Of a DNA stretch of 32,539 bases, positions 21,894 through 29,570 are shown piece after piece. The stretch lies in assembly GCA_902765305.1 (NCBI GenBank), contig CACWZI010000043.1:1-32539 (forward strand), given 5' to 3'. The position numbers were made by a program, and so were the translations under genes. This DNA comes from an uncultured Eubacteriales bacterium. GTDB lineage: Bacteria; Bacillota; Clostridia; Christensenellales; Aristaeellaceae. The notes beneath the pieces are model-generated. The model had not been told where the DNA came from and did no database searches. It saw nothing but the letters and a program-made list of their open reading frames with translations. How positions within the stretch are numbered: the first letter of the stretch is position 1; each line of letters begins with the position of its first letter.

Positions 21894-22355
21894 ATGAAGA
21901 AGATCATTGTTACTGTACTGGCTGTTTCACTGCTTCTGGCCATGTTCTGCGCCCAGGCGCTGGCCAGCCATGGCGACATCACCGTCAGGGCGGCGAAGCT
22001 CTACGCGGATTCCGCAATGACGGAATATGTGGGCACGATTCCGGCCTACACCGCGCTGGTCGTGCGCGCCAACGAATCCTATACCGACGTCTATTACAAC
22101 GGCAAAGTGTACTACACGAAGGGCTCCAACCTGCTGAACAAGTCCGGGCTGGGCGATTACCTCGCCACTTTGGGCAAGGGCACGAAGGTCTATCAGCGCG
22201 CCGACAGCAGCGCCAACAGCTATACGCTGAAGAAGAGCGGCCCGGTGCAGATCTGCGCGGTCAAGGGCGATTGGGCGCTGGTTCAGACCCTGGGCGAGCG
22301 CGGGCTGTACGCCTTCGTCAAAATTGATAAGCTGAAGAACATCACCAGGTTCTGA
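21894..22355 (+). CDS. Secreted SH3-like protein
   Basis: This 153-residue protein has a clear signal peptide (MKKIIVTVLAVSLLLAMFCA, cleavage probably after ALA at ~24). The mature part is two short SH3-like beta units. The first runs from ITVRAAKLYADSAMTEYVG to YNGKVYYTKGSNLL (residues ~29-76), and the second from YQRADSSANSYTLKKSGPV to GERGLYAFVKIDKL. Such modules usually bind cell wall or act as spacers, but no enzyme is attached. GGGAGG stands before ATG 21894. It resembles the N-terminal modules of the products at 24187 and 26077, so the genes are probably old paralogues. A hairpin at 22366-22416 follows. Confidence 0.75.
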   Translation: MKKIIVTVLAVSLLLAMFCAQALASHGDITVRAAKLYADSAMTEYVGTIPAYTALVVRANESYTDVYYNGKVYYTKGSNLLNKSGLGDYLATLGKGTKVYQRADSSANSYTLKKSGPVQICAVKGDWALVQTLGERGLYAFVKIDKLKNITRF

Positions 22356-22365
22356 CGGGACCAAA

Positions 22366-22416
22366 TGCGCGAAAGAGGGGAGCGCTCCGGGAAGGGGCGC
22401 TTCCCTCTTTCGCGCA
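22366..22416 (+). terminator. Long hairpin after the SH3-like gene
   Basis: A 20-base arm (22366-22385) pairs with 22397-22416 with one G-T pair, 11 bases past the stop codon. The CTCTTTCGCGCA end lacks a T run, but the length and position suit a terminator. Confidence 0.65.
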
Positions 22417-22497
22417 CATGAAGTTTGTCGACATTGAAGCCAAGGCGTAAAATAATTAATACAATTGCAAAGCCGATACCAATCGACAGGGTCTTGT

Positions 22498-22505
22498 GAT
22501 ATAAT
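22498..22505 (+). promoter_or_regulatory. Extended -10 promoter upstream of the triple-repeat protein
   Basis: TGATATAAT gives a consensus -10 with the TGn extension, 40 bases before ATG 22545. The -35 region (TACCAA at 17 bases) is poor, as is common for extended -10 promoters. Confidence 0.6.
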
Positions 22506-22544
22506 GTATCCGGAGTGATATCCCCTGGAAAGGAGCGAAAGCAG

Positions 22545-24149
22545 ATGAGAACAAAGCTGTTTTGCCTGGCGCTGTGCCTGGCGCTGGCGCTGTCGGCGCT
22601 TCCCTTCGCCCTGGGCGAGGCGGAGGCAGCGGGGCAGATGCGCAGGCTGCGCCTGGGCAGTTCGATTTACACCATTGAGATCGACGGGAGCTTCCAGTAC
22701 GGGCCGGTGACGGAGGCGGACGCGGCGGACGGTCAGGTGGCCTACCTGTACAGCGACGCGCTGGCCGTGGATTTTGACATCTACCAGCTGGGCGTGGCCG
22801 GCGGACAGCTGCCGCTGGCGGAATACGTGGCCGAGGAGGCCGCCGCCAGAGGCGACGCCGACGGGATCGTGACGGACGGCGAGATCAACGGCATCCCGGT
22901 GGGTTGGTATTATCGGGTGGAGACCTGGAACGACGTGGACCATCGGACCGTCACCTACGTGCTGGACGACGGCGAGGGCTTCGTCGAAGTCGTGTTCTGG
23001 CTGGACGGCGAGGACGCCGATGCCGAGGCCCGGGGCATGATCGACACCCTGGCCGTGGACAACCTGGCCCCGGTGCGGCTGGGCACCTCGCCCTATTACC
23101 TGTTCTGCAGTGCCAGCTTCCGCGAGGGCGGCATGACCAGCGCGGACGTGGCCGAGGGCCAGGTGGCCTACTGGCTCAGCGACGAGACGCTGCTGGACTT
23201 CGACGTCTACCAGCGCAGCAAGGAAGGCCTGCCGCAGCGGCTTGCAGACTACGTGGCCGGGGAGGCCGCCACGTACCACGCCGACGCGGTTGAAGCGGAG
23301 GCGGAGGTCAACGGCATCCCGGTGGGCTGGTACCGCACTGTGGAAAGCTGGGAGGGCGAGGACTACGAGACCCTCACCTGCGTGCTGGACGCCGGCGACG
23401 ATTACGTCGTGATCGTGTTCTGGCTGGACGGCCTGACCGCCGAGGCGGAGGCCGACGCGATCCTCCATTCCCTCTGGCGGGACGACGCGCCCGAGGCGGA
23501 CGAAACGGCGCAGGCGGAAGGCGCGGCGCAGGCCGCCACCCGGACGTTGCGGCTGGGCAGCTCGCCGTTTACCCTCACGGTGCCCGCGGGCTTTGTGGAG
23601 GGCGAGATGACCCAGGAGGACATCGAGGACGACCAGGTGGCCTACTGGTACAGCAACGACACCCTGCTGGACTTCGACGTCTACCAGTTCAGCAAGGACG
23701 GCTATCCCGACGCGCTGGCCGTCTTCGTGGAGGACGAGATCAGCGGCTACAACGAGGTCTCGGACCTGGTGAAGGACGGCGAGGTCAACGGCATTCCCGC
23801 CGCCCGGTATCGCACCGTCGAGGAATACCAGGACGTGGCGTTCAACACCCTCACCTACATACTGGACGGCGGGAACGAATACGTCGAGGTGGTCTTCTGG
23901 CTGGACGGCGATACCGCCGACGCCGAGGCCGACGCCATCATCCGCACCCTGAAGCGGGACGACGGCGACGCGCCCATCGACGGGGAGGGCGCGGTGCTGG
24001 TGGAAGCGGAGGAGGAGATATCCACCGCCCGGCGCACCAGCGCGGAGGCCCCCGAGGCGGAGGCCGGGGAAGCGCTGATGGAAGAGGCTTACGCGCCGGG
24101 AGACGGTTCCGACGCGATCGACGCCGGGACGGACGAGGCCGGCGAATGA
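22545..24149 (+). CDS. Secreted protein with three tandem ~135-residue repeats
   Basis: I do not recognise the domain. The 534-residue protein has a signal peptide (to ~25-29) and three homologous repeats at about 35-171, 178-310 and 336-469. Each begins RLGSS or RLGTS, then runs through DxQVAYWxS, LLDFDVYQ, EVNGIPVGWY, RTVExW, TYVLDxG and EVVFWLDG, ending with AEADAI. The second and third repeats are closest to each other. A 65-residue acidic, Ala-rich tail follows without a membrane anchor or LPXTG motif. The strict conservation of NGIP and FWLDG in each copy suggests a folded binding module. ATG 22545 is chosen because AAAGGAG precedes it and the signal peptide starts there. It is the second gene of the surface island. 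Confidence 0.75.
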   Translation: MRTKLFCLALCLALALSALPFALGEAEAAGQMRRLRLGSSIYTIEIDGSFQYGPVTEADAADGQVAYLYSDALAVDFDIYQLGVAGGQLPLAEYVAEEAAARGDADGIVTDGEINGIPVGWYYRVETWNDVDHRTVTYVLDDGEGFVEVVFWLDGEDADAEARGMIDTLAVDNLAPVRLGTSPYYLFCSASFREGGMTSADVAEGQVAYWLSDETLLDFDVYQRSKEGLPQRLADYVAGEAATYHADAVEAEAEVNGIPVGWYRTVESWEGEDYETLTCVLDAGDDYVVIVFWLDGLTAEAEADAILHSLWRDDAPEADETAQAEGAAQAATRTLRLGSSPFTLTVPAGFVEGEMTQEDIEDDQVAYWYSNDTLLDFDVYQFSKDGYPDALAVFVEDEISGYNEVSDLVKDGEVNGIPAARYRTVEEYQDVAFNTLTYILDGGNEYVEVVFWLDGDTADAEADAIIRTLKRDDGDAPIDGEGAVLVEAEEEISTARRTSAEAPEAEAGEALMEEAYAPGDGSDAIDAGTDEAGE

Positions 24150-24186
24150 CGGCTTGTTGGGAACGACCGCACAGGAGGAGAGAGAC

Positions 24187-25956
24187 ATGAAGAAGACCGT
24201 GTTGATGCTCGTCGCCGTCGCGCTGCTGGCGGCGCTGGGCGCGTGTGCTTTGGCTGCGGGCTGGACCGAGTACGTCAACAGGGACGGCGCGAAGGTCTAT
24301 GCCGATTACGACACCGATTCCAAGGTCATCGCCACCCTCAACAAGGGCGACAAGGTGACCGTGCTGGACGTGGTGGACATGTGGGGCAAGTGGAACGAGG
24401 TCTCCATCAAGGTGAAGGGCAAGAAGAAGACCGGGTTCATGCTCAGCAAGTACCTGGACGAGAATCCCCCCTGCACCCACAAGTGGGGCAAGTGGAAGGT
24501 CGTCCGCGAGGCCACCTGCCAGAAGACGGGCCTGCGCCAGCGCAAGTGCACCAAGTGCGGCGCGGTGGAGGAGGGTACGCTGCCCAAGACCGAGCATATC
24601 TACGGCAGGTGGAAGGTGACCAGGGAGCCCACCTGCACCAAGGAGGGACAGCGGACCCGCACCTGTACCGTGTGCGGCCACAAGCAGACCCAGACCATCG
24701 AAAAGGAGCCCCACGAGTGGGGCAAGTGGAACGTCACGAAGGAGCCCACCTGCACGGCCAAGGGCCGCCGCACCCGCAAGTGCAAGGTCTGCGGCCGCAA
24801 GGAGGAGCAGGTGCTGGACAAGCTGCCCCACGACTTTGGTTCGTGGAAGGTGGAGAAGAAAGCCACCTGCACCGCCAAGGGCCTGCGCAGCCGCACCTGC
24901 CGGGACTGCAAATACAAAGAGGAGCAGTCCGTGGCCATGCTGCCCCACGACTACCGCTGGGAGATCGTCACAGAGGCCACCGATCATTCCGCCGGCACCC
25001 GTCGGCAGGTGTGCAAGGTGTGCGGCCATGCCGAGCGCACGGTGTCCTACGATCCCGAAGGCACGCTGCGCCGCGGCGCGAAGGGCAGCGCCGTGCGCGA
25101 GGTCCAGCAGCTGCTGGCGGATCAGGGCTACCTGACCTCCAAGGGCGTGGACGGCATCTTCGGCGGCGGCATGGAGCGGGCCGTCATGCAGTTCCAGATG
25201 GATCAGAACCTCAATCCCGACGGCGTGGCCTGGCCCCAGACCATCCAGCGCCTGAACCACGACTTCGGGCCCTGGACCGTCACCGTCCCGCTGAAGCGCG
25301 ACGCCGACGGCGCGCGTGAGCGCGTGTGCAGCGACTGCGGCTATAAGCAGCTTGAGACCATCGACGCCGGCGCCATTCATACCCGGAGCCGGGGCGAGAA
25401 CGTGCGCACCGTCCAGAAGCTGCTGGGCGACATGGGCTACAACCCCGGCGCCTACGACGGCATCTACGGCGCGAAGCTGGACATCGCCTACGCGGCCTTC
25501 GCCGCCGACCACGGCGTGGATTTCCAGCCCGGCACCGTGTGGCCTGCCCAGGTGGACGCGCTGGTCAACGGCTGGATGGCCGAACAGGGCGCGGAGCGCT
25601 GGCAGGGCGCTTGCGGCGCGGGCGCGCCGGTGAACCTGGTGCTGACCGTCACCCCCGCCAAGGGCGCGGATGCCGGCGACGGCCTGGTGACCTACGATTG
25701 GCACCTGGTAAACCTGGGCAGCCAGTCCTGCACATTTGAGGCGCTGCGGCTCAGCTACGGCGACGAACCGGATTTCCGCCGGGATACCCTGACCGTGGTC
25801 GTCGACGGCGTGCAGCTGAAGCCCGACGGCAAGAGCAGCGCTTCCGGCAGCTTCACCGTGGCTTCCGATTGGGGCGCGGGCAGCCTGAACTTCTGCGCCC
25901 TGGCCGAGGTGGAGCGGAGCGGCGACCTGTACGACAGCAACGTGGTGAAATACTGA
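24187..25956 (+). CDS. Secreted protein with SH3, 39-residue cysteine repeats and peptidoglycan-binding domains
   Basis: This 589-residue protein starts with a signal peptide (MKKTVLMLVAVALLAALGA, cleavage ~23). The domains in order are: an SH3-like module at ~25-90 (WTEYVNRDGAKVYADYDTD); 39-residue repeats starting at H98, H137, H176, H215 and H254; two peptidoglycan-binding type 1 domains at ~296-355 (GSAVREVQQLLADQGYL) and ~400-462 (NVRTVQKLLGDMGYNPG); and an Ig-like end. Each of the first four repeats has one Cys after WKV-x-ATC and a CxxC about ten residues on; the fifth, and a sixth at H358 between the two binding domains, keep only the CxxC. It likely sits on the wall and may bind metal or form disulfides. 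No enzyme part is seen. Confidence 0.82.
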   Translation: MKKTVLMLVAVALLAALGACALAAGWTEYVNRDGAKVYADYDTDSKVIATLNKGDKVTVLDVVDMWGKWNEVSIKVKGKKKTGFMLSKYLDENPPCTHKWGKWKVVREATCQKTGLRQRKCTKCGAVEEGTLPKTEHIYGRWKVTREPTCTKEGQRTRTCTVCGHKQTQTIEKEPHEWGKWNVTKEPTCTAKGRRTRKCKVCGRKEEQVLDKLPHDFGSWKVEKKATCTAKGLRSRTCRDCKYKEEQSVAMLPHDYRWEIVTEATDHSAGTRRQVCKVCGHAERTVSYDPEGTLRRGAKGSAVREVQQLLADQGYLTSKGVDGIFGGGMERAVMQFQMDQNLNPDGVAWPQTIQRLNHDFGPWTVTVPLKRDADGARERVCSDCGYKQLETIDAGAIHTRSRGENVRTVQKLLGDMGYNPGAYDGIYGAKLDIAYAAFAADHGVDFQPGTVWPAQVDALVNGWMAEQGAERWQGACGAGAPVNLVLTVTPAKGADAGDGLVTYDWHLVNLGSQSCTFEALRLSYGDEPDFRRDTLTVVVDGVQLKPDGKSSASGSFTVASDWGAGSLNFCALAEVERSGDLYDSNVVKY

Positions 25957-25996
25957 ACCGGGCGGCAAGTTCATCCTTATACGTGGGCGAAAGGGC

Positions 25997-26020
25997 AGCG
26001 GCGGCCCTGAGGCCGCCGCT
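25997..26020 (+). terminator. GC-rich hairpin between surface genes
   Basis: AGCGGCGGCC (25997-26006) and GGCCGCCGCT (26011-26020) pair perfectly around CTGA in the 117-base gap after the cysteine-repeat gene. There is no T run, so it may slow rather than stop transcription. Confidence 0.45.
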
Positions 26021-26076
26021 ACAGCCCCGCGCCGAGGATCGAACAGACGACCGGCAAACCCTTTCGGAGGTAAATG

Positions 26077-27312
26077 ATGATGATAAAGAGAATCGTGACG
26101 GTCATGCTGGCTGTCGCGCTGCTGGCGGCCCTGGCGCTGCCGGCGGTGGCGGACGCCTTTACGCTGTATGTCACCAAGGACGGCGTGAAGGTGTACGCGA
26201 AGAAGGACACCGGCGCCAAGGTGTACAGGCGGCTGTCCAAGGGTGAGAAGCTGCTGATCGAGAAGAAGAGCGGCAATTGGTATGCCATACTGGTGCAGGA
26301 CCCCTCCGGCGACGGCCAGACCCTGGGCTGGGTCCAGGCCAAGTACCTGAGCACCACCAAGCCCTCCAAGGAGAAGAAAAAGAAGGCCACAAAGGCCCCG
26401 AGGGCCACGGTGTCGCCCCAGAAGGAGATCAATCGACTGCTGGACACCATGCGGGACGTGACGCCCTACGACGCCCAGGTGGTCACGAAGACCGAACGGG
26501 GCACCGTGGCGCTGCGCCGCCAGCCCTCCACGGCCGGCCAGCAGATACTGAGCCTGATGAACGGTTCGCCGCTGAGGGTGCTGGCCGAGGGCGAGGGCTG
26601 GTTCCAGGTTTCCGACCCGGCCAGCGGCCATACCGGCTACATGTCCAGCAAATACATCGTCAGGTCCACCGAGGTGGCCGACGACGGGGATGAGGACGGG
26701 TATGCGGAGGACCTGGACGCGACGGCGGAGGCCGACGAAGCGGTGCGCGACGGGGGCCGCACGGTGGCGCCCATCGCCGTTGAGGTGGACGTGAACCACC
26801 TGCCCGACGGGGAATATCCCGTGGCCTTTGACCGGGGCGACGTGGCCCGCCTGGCCTCCGGCACCTACATGAACGCCGTGCACGTCTGCGCTGTGGAGGT
26901 GTACGAAGCCGACGACATCGAGGGCCTGGCCGAAGGGGACAGCATCTTGGTCGCGGGTTCGGCCATTCCCGTTTCGACGGTGATCTCGGACGGCAGCCTG
27001 GTGCAGATCAACGGCGGCACAGGCGCGGAGGACGGCTGTGACTTCATCCGGACGGCGGACGGCAACTGGCGCGTGAATGGCTTCGACGACCTGCCCACCT
27101 ATACCGAGCTGGGCGTGACCACGCTGGTGGTGGACGAATCGGCGGTGTTCACCGACGCATCCGACATCGACAGCGACCCCGTCACCGCGCCTTACGACGG
27201 CATCGTCGAGGCCATGCAGGGCGCGGCCTTCGACGGCTTCTACGCCGACAACACCACCGTGACGGTCCGTTCGGGCCGGGTGACGCGCATCGACCGGGTG
27301 TTTGTGCCGTAA
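26077..27312 (+). CDS. Secreted protein with two SH3-like domains
   Basis: This ~411-residue protein has a signal peptide (cleavage after ADA at ~26), an SH3-like module at ~28-92 (FTLYVTKDGVKVYAKKDTG to LGWVQAKYLS), a Lys-rich linker, a second SH3-like module at ~135-200 (GTVALRRQPSTAGQQIL to TGYMSSKYIV), and a long acidic region. A C-terminal half of ~200 residues (VEVDVNHLPDGEYPVAFDRG, DSILVAGSAIPVSTV, TLVVDESAVFTDAS) resembles no family I can name. Three ATGs follow each other; 26074 is only 3 bases after GGAGG, so 26077 or 26080 is the likelier start. The N-terminus is closely similar to that of the product at 24187. Confidence 0.78.
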   Translation: MMIKRIVTVMLAVALLAALALPAVADAFTLYVTKDGVKVYAKKDTGAKVYRRLSKGEKLLIEKKSGNWYAILVQDPSGDGQTLGWVQAKYLSTTKPSKEKKKKATKAPRATVSPQKEINRLLDTMRDVTPYDAQVVTKTERGTVALRRQPSTAGQQILSLMNGSPLRVLAEGEGWFQVSDPASGHTGYMSSKYIVRSTEVADDGDEDGYAEDLDATAEADEAVRDGGRTVAPIAVEVDVNHLPDGEYPVAFDRGDVARLASGTYMNAVHVCAVEVYEADDIEGLAEGDSILVAGSAIPVSTVISDGSLVQINGGTGAEDGCDFIRTADGNWRVNGFDDLPTYTELGVTTLVVDESAVFTDASDIDSDPVTAPYDGIVEAMQGAAFDGFYADNTTVTVRSGRVTRIDRVFVP

Positions 27313-27350
27313 ACGCGTCAAGGAAATACATTCTAATTGGCATTATGGTC

Positions 27351-27380
27351 TTGACGCCCAGGCCTGTTACGGGTTAAAAT
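27351..27380 (+). promoter_or_regulatory. Promoter of the coiled-coil protein gene
   Basis: TTGACG (27351-27356), 18 bases and TAAAAT (27375-27380) stand about 35 bases before ATG 27416. Confidence 0.65.
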
Positions 27381-27415
27381 ATACTTAATAGCATATTTGC
27401 AAAGGAGGACAAACC

Positions 27416-28144
27416 ATGTTCGGAAGCAAGAAGATACAGGAGCTGGAAGACAAGGTTCGCGAGCTTACGGAGAGCCTGAGCCGGCAGCAGTCCGAGAACG
27501 CCAGCCTGACCCAGCAGCTGGACACCGCCAGCAGCCGCATCCGCGAGATGGAGGCCCAGCTGAAGGACTTCGACCTGGAACGGGCCAGGGAGGAGGCCAA
27601 GGCTTCCCGGGCCGAGTTCGAGGGCCTGAAGGACCTCTACACCCGCAAGAACCGCGAGTTCGACGAGTACAAGGAGGAAGAAGAGCAGCGGTTTGCCCGC
27701 GACCAGGCGCTGCAGCGGCACAACCTCGAAAACGAGATCCGCGACAACCGCCAGGCCAACCAGGATTACGTCACCAGCACGGTCAAGACCTTTGGCGAGA
27801 GCTACAACTATTATCTTGGCCAGATCAAGGTGCTGCTGGACGCCCTGGGCAACGTGGCCACCCGCACCGGCGAGACGCTGTTCGCCGGCGGCAACGCCGA
27901 CCTGCGCGCCAGCTTTGGCCATCAGATGCGCGACCTGCTGAAATCCGGCGTGGACGCCTTCAATGACGAGGAGGAGGAGCTGGTGGTCGAGGCCGAGGAC
28001 GTTCCCGAGGTGGCCGAGGAGGCCGCGGAGCCTGCTCCCGAGGCCGCCGAAGAAGTCGGGGAAGCCGCTGGGGATGCCGCCGAAGAGCCCCTTGAGCCCC
28101 TGGAGGAAACCAGGGTCCTGGACGAAGAGGCCGACGTGATGTAA
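27416..28144 (+). CDS. Coiled-coil protein with acidic tail, function unknown
   Basis: I do not recognise the family. The 242-residue protein has no signal peptide and is mostly helical. A heptad-rich coiled coil occupies ~5-120 (KIQELEDKVRELTESLSRQQ onward, many Leu/Glu/Arg). A less charged, conserved-looking block lies at ~115-180 (NYYLGQIKVLLDALGNVATR, then ASFGHQMRDLLKSGVD). The last ~60 residues are almost only Glu, Ala, Pro and Val. It could be a cytoplasmic scaffold or septum-associated protein because it sits inside a cell-surface cluster, but that is position only. The start is supported by AAAGGAGG 8-10 bases before ATG. It has its own promoter. Confidence 0.75.
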   Translation: MFGSKKIQELEDKVRELTESLSRQQSENASLTQQLDTASSRIREMEAQLKDFDLERAREEAKASRAEFEGLKDLYTRKNREFDEYKEEEEQRFARDQALQRHNLENEIRDNRQANQDYVTSTVKTFGESYNYYLGQIKVLLDALGNVATRTGETLFAGGNADLRASFGHQMRDLLKSGVDAFNDEEEELVVEAEDVPEVAEEAAEPAPEAAEEVGEAAGDAAEEPLEPLEETRVLDEEADVM

Positions 28145-28182
28145 ACGACCTGAGATACCAGTAAACGCTTTGGAGAACACAC

Positions 28183-29379
28183 ATGAGACATCATTTACGC
28201 TTGCCGGCGGCGGCGCTGGGCCTTGCGGTCCTGCTGCTGCTGCCGGCAGGGTCCGCCGGCGAAGTGGCGGATGATAAAGGGGCGGCTGGCAGCGAAGCGC
28301 TCGTCATCGAGGCGGATACGGACGCCGTATTCGATCCCTCGGACCTGGGCGGGCTCGGCGCGCTGGACCTGGGCGACCTCGTGAATGACCTGGAGGTGCC
28401 GACACCGGCGCCCACGAAGACGCCCAAGCCCACGAAGACCCCGAAGCCCACGAAGACGCCGGCGCCCCCGTGGCTCACCTCCCGCCACTACCCGAAGGAC
28501 AAGATCAACTTTGAAGACGAGATCTGGGACATACTGACCGGCAAGTGGGGCCTCAAGGACTTCCAGGCCGCGGGCCTGATGAGCAGCATACAGGCCGAGA
28601 GCAGCTTCTGTCCCTACAACGTGCAGGGCATGGGCGGCTCGGACGACCGGGGCGCGTACCTCTACGACGCCGGGGACAGCGTGGGCTTCGGCCTGTGCCA
28701 GTGGACGTCCTCGGGCCGAAAGGCCAACCTCCAGGGCTTTGCCGCCTCCCGTGGCAGCGCGGACCTGGTGTGGGATTTCGACACCCAGATGGCCTTTATG
28801 CGTGAGGAGCTGGACATGAAGGTCCTCCGGGCCACGAAGACGCTCTACGAGGCCGCGGAGTGGACCGTGATGCGCTACGAGCGCCCCAACCAGCGCTATG
28901 CCAATTCCTGGCCCGGCACCCGCTACGAGAAGGGCCGCGCGATCTACAAGCGCCACACCGGCAAGGCCTACGGGGAGCCGGCGCTGGAATTCTCGGTGAA
29001 GTACGGCAAAAACGACGCCCTGGCAGCCGGCGCGCTGGCGCTGGACGCCGAGGCCATGGGCAGCCTGACGGTCAAAAGCAACTACTACTGGCGGCTGACC
29101 CAGGTGGACGCCGACGAAATCGACGAAGCGTCGTGGCTGGCGGTGAAGGGCCCGTCCTTCTACTATCCCACCTTGACGGAGGACTGCGTCTGCGGCTACG
29201 CCGGCGAGAAGGCGCTGGCGCTGTCCGTCGCCCGGCCCCTGGAGCCGGGGAAGGACTACCGCGCGACGCTGCGCTTTGAAATCTACCGGGGCAAGCGCGA
29301 GGTCCGGACGGTGAAGATTACGGTGACCGGGCCGGAGGCGGAGGCGACGGAGGAACAGAATACGGAGGAGGCGCATTGA
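28183..29379 (+). CDS. Secreted muramidase with phage-tail-lysozyme domain
   Basis: This is a probable peptidoglycan hydrolase. The 398 residues open with a signal peptide (LGLAVLLLLPAGSAG), then an acidic region, and a linker of repeated PTKTPK units at ~77-93. The phage_lysozyme2 domain at ~107-255 contains GLMSSIQAESSFCPYNVQG with likely catalytic E139, then VGFGLCQWTSSGRKANL and SWPGTRYEKGRAIYKR. A C-terminal beta module of ~140 residues follows. No phage genes are nearby, so it belongs to the cell's own wall-remodelling set. The start has GGAG before it. A hairpin overlapping its stop codon terminates the gene. Confidence 0.85.
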   Translation: MRHHLRLPAAALGLAVLLLLPAGSAGEVADDKGAAGSEALVIEADTDAVFDPSDLGGLGALDLGDLVNDLEVPTPAPTKTPKPTKTPKPTKTPAPPWLTSRHYPKDKINFEDEIWDILTGKWGLKDFQAAGLMSSIQAESSFCPYNVQGMGGSDDRGAYLYDAGDSVGFGLCQWTSSGRKANLQGFAASRGSADLVWDFDTQMAFMREELDMKVLRATKTLYEAAEWTVMRYERPNQRYANSWPGTRYEKGRAIYKRHTGKAYGEPALEFSVKYGKNDALAAGALALDAEAMGSLTVKSNYYWRLTQVDADEIDEASWLAVKGPSFYYPTLTEDCVCGYAGEKALALSVARPLEPGKDYRATLRFEIYRGKREVRTVKITVTGPEAEATEEQNTEEAH

Positions 29380-29398
29380 TCCAGCGCCTCCTTCATTT
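29367..29398 (+). terminator. Terminator overlapping the muramidase stop codon
   Basis: GGAGGCGC (29367-29374) pairs with GCGCCTCC (29384-29391) around a 9-base loop that contains the TGA stop, followed by TTCATTTT. Confidence 0.75.
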
Positions 29399-29415
29399 TG
29401 ATAAGACAGTATGAT

Positions 29416-29456
29416 AAATTCTGATTTGTCGAGCTGTGCTCGATGAATCAGAATTT
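29416..29456. repeat. Short palindromic form of the dispersed element
   Basis: AAATTCTGATTTGTCGAGC (29416-29434) and GCTCGATGAATCAGAATTT (29438-29456) pair over 17 of 19 positions around TGT. It lacks the ~190-base interior of the copy at 10440 but includes the GAGC/GCTC bases that also neighbour the right end there. It lies between two genes that already have their own signals. Confidence 0.75.
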
Positions 29457-29482
29457 ACCCCGCCTGTATCAAAAAAGAATGA

Positions 29483-29511
29483 TTGTACAACACCCCCACA
29501 CATGCTATAAT
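29483..29511 (+). promoter_or_regulatory. Promoter of trpB
   Basis: TTGTAC (29483-29488), 17 bases and TATAAT (29506-29511) form a good promoter about 60 bases before the TTG start. No T-box, trp attenuator or leader peptide is visible in the short leader. Confidence 0.8.
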
Positions 29512-29570
29512 AAATACAGTGATAATATCAGGGAATCATCCACTCAAATACCGAAAGGGGATCGTCTGCT

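Noticed and set aside
23938-27321. Open frame of over 1100 codons on the minus strand
   Set aside because: It runs antisense through three genes with signal peptides and ribosome sites, and its composition (His, Gly, Val, Arg, Leu) is typical of a GC-rich shadow frame.
28183-29379. Phage remnant suggested by the phage-tail lysozyme domain
   Set aside because: No tail, capsid, integrase or holin genes are nearby; the signal peptide and neighbours fit a cellular wall hydrolase.
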